A stretch of DNA of 44,097 bases from a virus. The DNA lies in the IMG/VR virus record IMGVR_UViG_3300030328_000966, positions 1 to 44,097 of that record; one strand, given 5' to 3'. This document shows positions 7,041 through 14,665 of this stretch, in pieces (positions within the stretch are counted from its first letter, which is position 1; each line of letters begins with the position of its first letter). Below the pieces are notes generated by a model, which had not been told where the DNA came from, made no database searches, and was given only the letters and a program-made list of their open reading frames with translations. Made by a program: the position numbers and the translations under genes.

Positions 7041-7621
7041 TGAGTTATAAAGATAAAACATTAATATTTGAATCTAATAAGATTTATTACAACGATGCTA
7101 ATAATAGTATTGAAATGGAAGTAATGATGGACTGGGAAGATGCTGTTATGAAAAAGTCTGCTGATTATGTTTGTGAAAATGGAGGAGATATATTAGAGAT
7201 AGGATTTGGTATGGGTATAGCCGCAAACTATATACAGGCAAATTCAATAAACTCTCATACTATAGTTGAAAACCACCCACAAATAATAGAAAAAGCAAAA
7301 GCTTGGGCTGCTGACAAATCTAACGTAACTATTATAGAAGACGATTGGAATACAGTTAAAGATAAAAGAAGAACAATTTGTTTAGCTACTTATGATGGTA
7401 TATTCTACGATACATTTGGGGATGAAAATATGGGTAATTTTAAAAGCTCTTTAGCTAATTTAGCTAATTCAGGTTGTAAAGTTACATGGTGGAACAGTCT
7501 TGCAAGTGAAAATAACTATTATAATATCACTGGTGTTACTTACGAGGCTATTACAGTAAACCCTCCACCTAATTGTTATTTTAATCACACTACTTATTAT
7601 CTACCTAAAAAAGAGTTTTAA
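7040..7621 (+). CDS. SAM-dependent N-methyltransferase, GAMT/RMT2-like
   Basis: 193 residues with a near-complete guanidinoacetate/arginine N-methyltransferase pattern: 'MDWEDAVM' (E33, matching the substrate-binding Glu of mammalian GAMT in 'RWETPYM'), SAM motif I 'ILEIGFGMGIAA' (51-62), motif II 'HTIVENHP' (73-80), a conserved Trp in 'EDDWNTV', and 'YDGIFYDTFGD' (118-128, with D124 matching the catalytic Asp of 'DGILYDTY'). These enzymes methylate guanidino nitrogens, either of guanidinoacetate or of protein arginine (delta-N position, yeast Rmt2). The gene overlaps the upstream fibre stop and abuts the downstream adhesin ATG, so the likely context is fibre production. Whether it modifies a virion arginine, a host protein or a metabolite is unknown. 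Confidence 0.85.
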   Translation: MSYKDKTLIFESNKIYYNDANNSIEMEVMMDWEDAVMKKSADYVCENGGDILEIGFGMGIAANYIQANSINSHTIVENHPQIIEKAKAWAADKSNVTIIEDDWNTVKDKRRTICLATYDGIFYDTFGDENMGNFKSSLANLANSGCKVTWWNSLASENNYYNITGVTYEAITVNPPPNCYFNHTTYYLPKKEF

Positions 7622-8311
7622 ATGGGAACGTTAGCATCAAATAGAAAAGGATATATACAAGGACCATCGGCGAGTAGTTATTCTGATTCTTATCAAGCCT
7701 CTGGTAATGGTACTGCTTATGATGCCCAAAGTAGTAATGTTCCCTCAGCAATACAATACTTTAAATCAACAGGTAGAGGTGGTGGTACATATAGATTTAC
7801 AAGAACATTTATACATTTTGATACATCAGGAATAACAGGTGGATCTAGTTTTCAACTTGTTGTTACTTCAGTTGCGGGTGATTCTAGTGATGGTAATTAC
7901 AACATAATTGCTTGCAACCACAACGCGGGTAGTGGTAACGGTGGTGAGCTTGCAAATGATGATTTTGACAATGCAATTAAAGGTACTAAATGGTCTTCTA
8001 GCACCGCGTGGCCATCAAGTGGATCGGTAACTATTAGTTTAAATGCTGCTGCTGCTACTCAAATCATAAATAACGATGACTTTAACGTAGCTTTACTTTT
8101 AAAAATTGATGCTGATGAAGACGCAGAAGATCCGTTAGAGTCAAGTGGTAGTGTAAGTGACGGTATAGCTTTTGGTAGTGCTATAAACTTAACATATACA
8201 GATCCAGCTAGTGGATATACGAATAAAGTAAACAATATAGAGCCGGAGAATATAGGTAAAGTAAATACTATTGCGACAGCGAGTATAGGTAAGATAAATA
8301 CGGTAGGTTAA
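7622..8311 (+). CDS. Beta-sandwich virion/adhesin protein with C-terminal repeats
   Basis: 229 residues, starting immediately after the methyltransferase stop. Residues about 20-200 look like a single beta-sandwich ('YRFTRTFIHFDTSGI', 'VTISLNAAAATQI', 'FNVALLLKID'), reminiscent of the DNRLRE-like domains that stiffen bacterial surface adhesins. The last 30 residues consist of a short repeat ('NKVNNIEPENIG', 'KVNTIATASIG', 'KINTVG'), a tail type I remember at the ends of marine phage structural proteins. No catalytic motif or signal peptide is visible, and the location inside the fibre cluster argues for a virion protein. The assignment to structure is moderately sure, the precise role unknown. 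Confidence 0.65.
   Translation: MGTLASNRKGYIQGPSASSYSDSYQASGNGTAYDAQSSNVPSAIQYFKSTGRGGGTYRFTRTFIHFDTSGITGGSSFQLVVTSVAGDSSDGNYNIIACNHNAGSGNGGELANDDFDNAIKGTKWSSSTAWPSSGSVTISLNAAAATQIINNDDFNVALLLKIDADEDAEDPLESSGSVSDGIAFGSAINLTYTDPASGYTNKVNNIEPENIGKVNTIATASIGKINTVG
8221..8308. repeat. Short in-frame C-terminal peptide repeat
   Basis: Three successive units of about 6-12 residues based on 'K-[VI]-N-x-[IV]-x-x-x-x-I-G' (KVNNIEPENIG, KVNTIATASIG, KINTVG) end the protein. At the DNA level the units share 'ataggtaa(a/g)taaata'-like words. The regular spacing suggests a beta-helix tip or a docking tail. Confidence 0.6.
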
Positions 8312-8415
8312 TTAATAATTTCTTAATTCACCGTTTATAAAAGATGATTAAAACAATAACGCTTTAAAACAATCATAAAGTGTGTAATAATAATAAAAAG
8401 AAAATATAAAAAATT
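8312..8415. other. Intergenic region, longest gap in the window
   Basis: 104 A/T-rich bases. A weak hairpin can be drawn: 'acgcttta' (8359-8366) against 'taaagtgt' (8376-8383) with one G-T pair and a 9-base loop. No T-tract follows, so it is not a typical terminator. 'tttataaaag' at about 8334-8343 could serve as a -10-like element for a late promoter ahead of the 8416 gene, but nothing firm supports it. Confidence 0.35.
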
Positions 8416-9045
8416 ATGGCAACAGGAAACTCACAAGAAGTAGCATATGGTTTTGGACAACTAGGTAGTGCTCATGTAAAAACAGCAACCCCACTAGTAC
8501 CACCAAAAGGTATGGTTATAGTGGCTATACAATTTTTAGCTGCTAATACTTTAAGTAAATTAGTATCTGAAAGCGATAGAGCTGGTCTACCAAACTATAT
8601 AGATACAGAGACAGAAGGAAACATGAACTATAATGGTTATCATGAATCAAATGTTACAAATGGAACTTATGCAGCTGGAGCTGCTATTACAGTAACTGCT
8701 AATACAGATATACAAATTGGCGATCCAGTATTATTAATAACTCAAGCATCAACAAAAGATCTTGGTATTACTATTGATTCTGAAACACCAGTACCTAACT
8801 ATGAAAAATACAATAGTTATGTAAAAGTAGAAAGCGTTAATGCCGCTGGAACTTCTATAACACTTTCACATCAAATTACTCCAAGTAGTCAATCATTAGT
8901 ATTTTTAGGTGGAGCTAATGGCGCTGGTGGTAACGATGCTTCTAGTATTTTATACCCACAAGGTATGATTATGTATGGTAGATGGACAGAGGTTACTCCA
9001 GCTGCTGATGCTGACGGAGGTTTAATCTGTTATTTCGGTTACTAA
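8416..9045 (+). CDS. Virion structural protein (putative)
   Basis: A 209-residue protein beginning MATGNSQEVAYGFGQLGS and ending 'GGLICYFGY', with no signal peptide. The middle is beta-rich: 'AAGAAITVTANTDIQIGDPV', 'VKVESVNAAGTSITLSH'. The segment about 80-160 looks like a small beta-barrel of the 'IQ.GD.VL......V.....G.SITLS' type that recurs inside several other virion proteins of this window. Its stop overlaps the ATG of the 688-residue protein (TAATG), so the two are translationally coupled. It may be a surface or decoration protein. No family is recognised with confidence. Confidence 0.55.
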   Translation: MATGNSQEVAYGFGQLGSAHVKTATPLVPPKGMVIVAIQFLAANTLSKLVSESDRAGLPNYIDTETEGNMNYNGYHESNVTNGTYAAGAAITVTANTDIQIGDPVLLITQASTKDLGITIDSETPVPNYEKYNSYVKVESVNAAGTSITLSHQITPSSQSLVFLGGANGAGGNDASSILYPQGMIMYGRWTEVTPAADADGGLICYFGY

Positions 9046-11111
9046 TGACTATACAAGGAATGTCTCAGGGTTTAGCGTTTAGTAATATGTCATATTACAT
9101 AAGCGAAGAAATACCTAATATTGCTATTTGTACAACGCCACCGTTAAACGCTGAAAACACACAAGGTATATACAATACTACTTTTGATATGGGTACTGCT
9201 AGTGGTGCTGCTATAATAACTTTTGAAATTGGAGATGGTTATAGAGATCAACCAACAACCGCTCCAATTGTAGGTGGATTAGGTGATAAGTTAAGTTGGG
9301 AATATGCTGGTACTTATAACTCTGAGTATTCTTGCTGCCAAATGGGAGAGGCGCAACCTGGTGTAAACTATGTAAATGATCCAGAAGCAGCTACTAGATA
9401 TAGATTAATGGGAAGAGGTTATGCTCGTGGGTTTTTATCATCTGGATATAATCACAACGGTACTGGAAGTAAAACTGCTAATAACAATTATAGCTTATAT
9501 GGCAATGGGTCTGTTCCTTTAAGTCCAGTAACGGGTAGTAAATTAATAGCTAGTCCAGGAACATGGACACAACCTTATCTTTTAGATCCAGCAGGTGGTT
9601 TTAGAACTCAAAGTTATAATATTCCTAGCGAAAGTGATTCTACTGATGGTAGCGGAATGGGTAATGGAGGTATATATCCAGCTACAAGAAACGGTTATAT
9701 AGCTAGTGCTAATCCTACAACACCTCAAAATGGTGTTGGACTACAACAAATAGAACATGGTTCTTTTGTGTCTTATGAAGGTACAAATCCTTACACTATG
9801 ACAGCTAGTACAGGTTTACCGACTTATGACTATATGAATCCAAGTGGGACGTATGTAAAAAGAAATTTAGGTAGTGGAGCTTTAACTGATGACGTATTAG
9901 ATTATTGTGGTCCTTATACTGGTCACGATGAAGTTGAAACTTTAGACAAGTGGAATAACAAGGCTTACCCTGGTTCTTCAGCTGTAACTTTAGATAATGG
10001 AAGGTTTGCAACAAGACAAGCTATGATGGTTGTTCCTATTGCAGGTGGTGGATTAGTAAGATGTAGATTAGAGGCACCATTTAAAGGAACTTGGGCTGCT
10101 GTAAAAATATTTTGCCCAATAACACTTCCAAAATGGGGTGGTGCAAATAATAAGGGTGGCATAGCAAGTGTTTATAGTGATGCTGATTTACACACGGCTG
10201 TTCAAATTACTGGTACTACAGGTATATTAGCTTCTCAAACAAATAGTGGTTCAACTGCTGTGGTGTTAACAGCTTCAAACTCAGATATAAAAGTAAATCA
10301 ATTAGTTACAGGTACTAACGTTGCGGCAGGCACTATTGTTCAAGCTGTTAGTGGTGTTAACGTAACTCTTTCTATAGCTGCAAGTGGTAATGTTACCAGT
10401 GGTTCTACTTTAACTTTTCATAAGTCTGAAATTAGAAGATTATTTGATAATGAAAATAATCGCTTAACAAATAATAATCTAAACCCACAGTATGCAATGG
10501 ACCCGACAGATACGACAGATACTAGCGACTTTTTTACTAAGTTTGCTAGCGTTGTTAAATGGAAACCATACTCGACTTCAACACAAGCCTTGTCTCATGA
10601 CTTTGCTGATCCAGCCAACACCGCTCATTTCCCTAATGCAGCTAATAAAACGTTTTACCATGTGCCAAGTCAAAACTCTATATATAGAGAGCAAGGTTAT
10701 GATGGGTTTAAAGCTGGTGGAAGTATAGGTGAAAATTCAGCAGGTGGAGGTCCTGAAAGTAATCACGGTGAACACGTATTAGGTGCTCATGGATCAAGAC
10801 CCTTAGCTTGGAACACTTTAAATAGTACGGATGAGTTAGCACACCACGGTGTTGTTAACGAAGGTGATTGGGTATTTACAAAAAGCAATGGTGCTAGAGC
10901 ATCAAGATTACGCGCAAGAGGAATATTAGATATGACAGTATATGCAGACAACGACTACGATACAGTTGGAGGTTGGTATGCAATGAAAATTGGTTCAAAC
11001 CAATACGCTGTACAAGTAGGATCTCTGGACTACAGCAGAGGAGAAGTAACTGTAGATGTGGTAAGTGGAACAGTACCAAGAAATGGTGTTGTTAGAACCG
11101 TTACTACTTAA
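9045..11111 (+). CDS. Large virion structural protein
   Basis: 688 residues, rich in Gly/Asn/Ser/Thr/Tyr with many predicted beta strands and loops, no membrane segment. A compact module at about residues 385-465 ('GILASQTNSGSTAVVLTASN', 'IKVNQLVTGTNVAAGTIVQA', 'NVTLSIAASGNVTSGSTLTF') is the classic 'S..V.L....I..G..V.G..I..GT.V' beta insertion found in many marine phage virion proteins, and a related one sits in the 485-residue protein at 28787. The C-terminus ('GSLDYSRGEVTVDVVSGTVP') is again beta. It may be a capsid-surface or tail adhesion protein. It is translated from an overlapping start after the 209-residue protein. Confidence 0.55.
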   Translation: MTIQGMSQGLAFSNMSYYISEEIPNIAICTTPPLNAENTQGIYNTTFDMGTASGAAIITFEIGDGYRDQPTTAPIVGGLGDKLSWEYAGTYNSEYSCCQMGEAQPGVNYVNDPEAATRYRLMGRGYARGFLSSGYNHNGTGSKTANNNYSLYGNGSVPLSPVTGSKLIASPGTWTQPYLLDPAGGFRTQSYNIPSESDSTDGSGMGNGGIYPATRNGYIASANPTTPQNGVGLQQIEHGSFVSYEGTNPYTMTASTGLPTYDYMNPSGTYVKRNLGSGALTDDVLDYCGPYTGHDEVETLDKWNNKAYPGSSAVTLDNGRFATRQAMMVVPIAGGGLVRCRLEAPFKGTWAAVKIFCPITLPKWGGANNKGGIASVYSDADLHTAVQITGTTGILASQTNSGSTAVVLTASNSDIKVNQLVTGTNVAAGTIVQAVSGVNVTLSIAASGNVTSGSTLTFHKSEIRRLFDNENNRLTNNNLNPQYAMDPTDTTDTSDFFTKFASVVKWKPYSTSTQALSHDFADPANTAHFPNAANKTFYHVPSQNSIYREQGYDGFKAGGSIGENSAGGGPESNHGEHVLGAHGSRPLAWNTLNSTDELAHHGVVNEGDWVFTKSNGARASRLRARGILDMTVYADNDYDTVGGWYAMKIGSNQYAVQVGSLDYSRGEVTVDVVSGTVPRNGVVRTVTT

Positions 11112-11142
11112 AATAAATTAAATAAACTTAAATTAAATAAAA

Positions 11143-11439
11143 ATGGCAAAAAGAAAAACACCTAAGTCTCAAAAAATTGTAGACTTAAAATCAGAAGCAA
11201 CTCATATAACAACTGACGAACTAACTCCTATTCAGAAAATAGTAGGAGAGATAAATAGATCTAAAATGGAAATCGGAGGTGTAGAATTAAGAAAACACGA
11301 ATTATTACATTTGATTAGTACGTTGCAAGAAGAGCTAGGCAAGTTACAAAAAACTTTAAATGAAAAGTACGGAGATGTTGATATTGACATTACGAACGGC
11401 GAGATAAAAGGAAAAGAGAATGGGGAAGTTAATTCGTAA
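11143..11439 (+). CDS. Small coiled-coil protein
   Basis: A 98-residue hydrophilic protein. Residues 1-15 are basic (MAKRKTPKSQKIVDL) and residues about 30-75 form a heptad-like helix ('IGGVELRKHELLHLISTLQE', 'ELGKLQKTLNEKYGDVD'). The last 20 residues are Gly/Asn/Glu-rich and overlap the start of the next gene by 20 bases. It resembles the small coiled-coil accessory proteins that often lie between fibre and packaging genes of phages, possibly an assembly chaperone. No specific function can be read. Confidence 0.5.
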   Translation: MAKRKTPKSQKIVDLKSEATHITTDELTPIQKIVGEINRSKMEIGGVELRKHELLHLISTLQEELGKLQKTLNEKYGDVDIDITNGEIKGKENGEVNS

Positions 11440-11641
11440 AATATCAATAGGTAAAGATTATAAAAATGACGCCATGCACTATTCTGTTGGACAAGAAGTG
11501 TATGGTGGTCATACCATCTGCGACATATTAGAAGAAGAAACAAAGTTTAGTGTTTATATTAAAAAAGGTAGAAAAGTAATACCTTGGAAAGATTTTAACA
11601 AAAACATGGCTGTATCTGTAGAGTACAATTTAGAATACTAA
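11420..11641 (+). CDS. Small beta-rich protein of unknown function
   Basis: 73 residues with alternating beta strands ('YSVGQEVYGGHTICDILEEE', 'FSVYIKKGRKVIPWKDFNK'). The sequence reads like a tiny SH3-like barrel with a conserved Trp ('VIPWKDFNKNMAVSVEYNLEY'), similar to small conserved proteins I recall near terminases of aquatic phages. It overlaps the coiled-coil gene at its start and the GroES-like gene at its stop (TAATG), so it is part of a tightly coupled run. No catalytic residues are evident. Confidence 0.5.
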   Translation: MGKLIRKISIGKDYKNDAMHYSVGQEVYGGHTICDILEEETKFSVYIKKGRKVIPWKDFNKNMAVSVEYNLEY

Positions 11642-12219
11642 TGAAAAGCGTTTACGACTTTGTTGTAAAGCCAAAAGGAAGTAGATATAATAACAGCAAG
11701 AAAGTAGAAGGCGGTAACTTAATAGTTAATACCGATAACGAAAAATTTCAATTTACAAATAGAGAAGCTGTTGTAATATCTACACCATTAGTTAACGACA
11801 CTGATATAGAAGAAGGAGACACTATTATAGTCCATCATAATATATTTAGAAGATGGCAAGATATGCAGCACAGAGAAAAAAACAGTAAAAGTTTTTTTAG
11901 TGAAGATAAGTATTTTATTAATAAAGATTTAATATATGCTTATAACAAAGGAAACGGTTGGAATTCTTTAGAAGGTTATTGTTTTATACAACCTATAAAG
12001 TCAATCGATAAGTTTGATACTAATACAGAAAGACCTTTAATTGGTATTGTTAAATACTCAAATGATATTGAGGTCGGAAGTTTAGTTGGTTTTTTACCAA
12101 AATTAGAATATGAATTTGTAATTGATGGAAAAAGATTATACAGAATTCATTATAAATATATTACAATTAAATATGAATATCAAGGAAACGAAGAAGAATA
12201 TAATCCAAGCTGGGCATAG
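11641..12219 (+). CDS. Protein with two GroES-like halves
   Basis: 192 residues. Residues 5-101 follow the order of elements in GroES: 'YDFVVKPKG' (compare 'DRVIVKR'), a basic loop then 'EGGNLIVN' (compare the 'GGIVL' mobile loop that binds GroEL), 'REAVVIST', 'IEEGDTIIVHHN' (compare 'VGDIVIF'), and 'YFINKDLIYAY' (compare 'LIMSESDILAIV'). Residues 113-178 repeat the scheme: 'CFIQPI', 'LIGIVKYSND', 'IEVGSLVGFLP', 'YEFVIDGKRLYRIHYKYITI'. Two fused GroES folds occur in plastid Cpn20, but here the halves are strongly diverged. A co-chaperonin for capsid folding or a structural reuse of the fold are both possible. It sits two genes before the large terminase. A separate GroES-like gene ends at 136. 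Confidence 0.6.
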   Translation: MKSVYDFVVKPKGSRYNNSKKVEGGNLIVNTDNEKFQFTNREAVVISTPLVNDTDIEEGDTIIVHHNIFRRWQDMQHREKNSKSFFSEDKYFINKDLIYAYNKGNGWNSLEGYCFIQPIKSIDKFDTNTERPLIGIVKYSNDIEVGSLVGFLPKLEYEFVIDGKRLYRIHYKYITIKYEYQGNEEEYNPSWA

Positions 12220-12448
12220 AGCTGTTGAAGAGCTGATTAAAGTTGCTAAAGAAGCTATTGTTGATTCTGACGATGATATATCAGCTGATAGATTAAAAAA
12301 TGCCGCGGCCACTAAAAAACTAGCCATATTTGACGCATTTGAAATACTTAATAGAATTCAAGAAGAAGAAAATTTACTCGAGGGGAAGACACCAGAAGAT
12401 AAAAAACAAAAAGTTTTTAAAGGATTCGCTGAAGGAAGATCTAAATAA
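12173..12448 (+). CDS. Small terminase subunit candidate
   Basis: A 91-residue highly helical acidic/basic protein ('IIQAGHRAVEELIKVAKEAI', 'SADRLKNAAATKKLAIFDAF', 'EILNRIQEEENLLEG') ending in a basic 'FKGFAEGRSK'. I chose ATG 12173 because it has the A/T-rich leader seen elsewhere. ATG 12125 and TTG 12122 would lengthen it by 16-17 residues and deepen the overlap with the GroES-like gene. The stop overlaps the ATG of the large terminase (TAATG), the usual position and size for a small subunit, whose role is to recognise packaging DNA as a ring. No helix-turn-helix can be proven, so the call rests on position, size and composition. Confidence 0.6.
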   Translation: MNIKETKKNIIQAGHRAVEELIKVAKEAIVDSDDDISADRLKNAAATKKLAIFDAFEILNRIQEEENLLEGKTPEDKKQKVFKGFAEGRSK

Positions 12449-14664
12449 TGTACGAGCAGAATCTATACAAAGTAGTTGAACCAATAAAAAAAACTACTAT
12501 AAACAGACTTAATAAAAGTAAAAAATGGTCTTATGGGTATAACAAAGAGCATGATATTGTTGTTATATCTAAAACTGGACAAATAGGTGAAATACTTGAA
12601 ATACAGAATTTTAAAATAGCATTACCTAAAACTCCTAAAGATATATATAGTAATAAAGAAAAAAAGTGGAGACAGTTTGATTATCCAAAAGAATTAGGTA
12701 GGCTTAAAAATATATTTGATTGGAGAGCTTATCCTGAAGAAAAAAAGTCTGATTGGTTTGATTATATAGACGAGGAGTTTAAACGTAGAGATGAGGGTTT
12801 TTGGTTTAACAATGCTGGAACACCAACTTATATAACAGGAACACATTACATGTATCTTCAATGGAGCAAGATTGATGTGGGTGCTCCTGATTTTAGAGAG
12901 GCTAATAGGTTGTTCTTTATATTTTGGGAAGGTTGTAAAGCTGATAAAAGATGTTATGGTATGTGTTACCTTAAAAACAGAAGATCTGGTTTTTCTTTTA
13001 TGTCTTCAGCAGAAACGGTTAACCAAGCAACTATAAGTAGTGATGCAAGATTTGGAATATTATCTAAAACAGGTGCGGATGCTAAAAAAATGTTTACAGA
13101 TAAAGTAGTACCAATTAGTATTAATTATCCATTTTTCTTTTCACCTATACAAGATGGTATGGATAGACCAAAATCAGAGTTAGCTTATAGAGTACCAGCA
13201 AGTAAGTTTACAAGAAAGAAAATAACAGCTAATGAAAAACTAGAAGACTTACAAGGATTAGATACAACAATAGATTGGAAAAACACGGGAGACAATAGCT
13301 ATGACGGTGAAAAATTAAAACTGTTAGTGCACGATGAGAGTGGTAAGTGGGAAAGACCTGACAATATATTAAACAACTGGCGAGTTACAAAAACATGTTT
13401 AAGATTAGGTAGTAGAATTATAGGTAAGTGTATGATGGGATCAACATCAAATGCTTTAGACAAAGGTGGTGATAACTTTAAAAAATTATATAATGCATCA
13501 GACGTTACTAAGCGAAACAGAAATGGACAGACAGCGTCTGGTCTATATTCTCTTTTTATCCCAATGGAGTGGAACTACGAAGGATTTATTGACGAACACG
13601 GCAGTCCAGTCTTCGATACTCCGAGTGATGAAGTCTTCGACCCTCATGGGGAATTAATAGATGTAGGTGTAATAGAAAACTGGCAAAATGAAGCTGATGG
13701 TCTTAAAAACGATTCTGACGCTTTAAACGAGTTTTACCGCCAATTTCCAAGAACTGAAGAGCACGCGTTTAGAGATGAAACAAAAAATAGTATATTTAAT
13801 TTAGTAAAGATATACGAACAAATAGATTATAACGAAGAATTAGGAAGAACACTTGGTATAACTAGGGGTAATTTTCAATGGGTAAATGGTGTTAAAGATT
13901 CTACAGTAATATTTTATCCAGATCAAAAAGGTAGGTTTAAAATTAGTTGGACACCGCCAGTACATATGCAAAACAAGATATTGTTAAAAAATAATGTTAG
14001 ATGGCCTGGTAACGAGCATTTAGGGGCTTTTGGTTGTGACTCATACGATATATCAGGAACTGTAGATGGAAAAGGATCTAAAGGAGCATTGCATGGTTTG
14101 ACAAAGTTTAGTATGGAAGATGCTCCACCAAACCAATTCTTTTTAGAATATGTAGCTAGACCACAAACAGCTGATATATTCTTTGAAGACGTTCTAATGG
14201 CATTAGTATTTTACGGGATGCCTATACTCGCAGAAAACAATAAACCTCGTCTATTGTATTATTTAAGACGTAGAGGTTACAGAGGTTATAGTATGAATAG
14301 ACCAGATAAAGTATGGAATAAACTATCTATAGCTGAAAAAGAAATAGGTGGAATACCTAATTCAAGTGAAGATATAAAACAAGCCCATGCTGCTGCTATT
14401 GAAATGTATATACAAGACCATGTTGGTATAAAGCAAAATGGTAGTTTAGGTAACATGTATTTTAATGAAACTTTAAACGATTGGGCAAAATTCGATATAA
14501 ATAAAAGAACAAAGTTTGATGCGGCTATAAGTTCTGGTTTAGCTATAATGGCTTGTAATAGGCATTTATATAGACCTAACGCACCTATAGAAAAACAGGC
14601 ATTAAACATTCATATTGCTAAGTATAGTAATACGGGAATAAATTCAAAAATAATTAAACAATAA
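12448..14664 (+). CDS. Terminase large subunit
   Basis: 738 residues, the ATP-driven DNA packaging motor and headful/end nuclease. The ATPase part has an atypical Walker A-like loop 'CYLKNRRSGFSFMSSAE' (173-189), Walker B 'KLLVHDESGKWE' (291-302, D296/E297) and a coupling motif 'MGSTSNAL' (330-337). 'FYRQFPRTEEHAFRD' (429-443) is a landmark of this terminase type. The C-terminal RNase H-like nuclease begins near 'GAFGCDSYDISG' (D531). It lies between the candidate small subunit (TAATG overlap) and the portal. The Walker loop lacks the usual GKS/T, as in some other phage terminases with 'RR.GFS/T' loops. Identification is secure; the packaging mode cannot be read. Confidence 0.93.
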   Translation: MYEQNLYKVVEPIKKTTINRLNKSKKWSYGYNKEHDIVVISKTGQIGEILEIQNFKIALPKTPKDIYSNKEKKWRQFDYPKELGRLKNIFDWRAYPEEKKSDWFDYIDEEFKRRDEGFWFNNAGTPTYITGTHYMYLQWSKIDVGAPDFREANRLFFIFWEGCKADKRCYGMCYLKNRRSGFSFMSSAETVNQATISSDARFGILSKTGADAKKMFTDKVVPISINYPFFFSPIQDGMDRPKSELAYRVPASKFTRKKITANEKLEDLQGLDTTIDWKNTGDNSYDGEKLKLLVHDESGKWERPDNILNNWRVTKTCLRLGSRIIGKCMMGSTSNALDKGGDNFKKLYNASDVTKRNRNGQTASGLYSLFIPMEWNYEGFIDEHGSPVFDTPSDEVFDPHGELIDVGVIENWQNEADGLKNDSDALNEFYRQFPRTEEHAFRDETKNSIFNLVKIYEQIDYNEELGRTLGITRGNFQWVNGVKDSTVIFYPDQKGRFKISWTPPVHMQNKILLKNNVRWPGNEHLGAFGCDSYDISGTVDGKGSKGALHGLTKFSMEDAPPNQFFLEYVARPQTADIFFEDVLMALVFYGMPILAENNKPRLLYYLRRRGYRGYSMNRPDKVWNKLSIAEKEIGGIPNSSEDIKQAHAAAIEMYIQDHVGIKQNGSLGNMYFNETLNDWAKFDINKRTKFDAAISSGLAIMACNRHLYRPNAPIEKQALNIHIAKYSNTGINSKIIKQ

Positions 14665-14665
14665 T

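Noticed and set aside
8359-8383. Hairpin in the 8312-8415 gap as terminator
   Set aside because: Short, A/T-rich, one G-T pair and no T-tract after it.
11232-11543. 103-residue minus-strand frame across the coiled-coil and small beta genes
   Set aside because: Phe/Ser/Cys-rich product typical of the reverse of Glu/Lys-rich coding DNA; the two plus-strand genes with overlaps explain the sequence.
12122-12172. Longer starts (TTG 12122, ATG 12125) for the candidate small terminase
   Set aside because: They increase the overlap with the GroES-like gene and add residues unlike the rest of the protein; ATG 12173 has a better leader. Not excluded.
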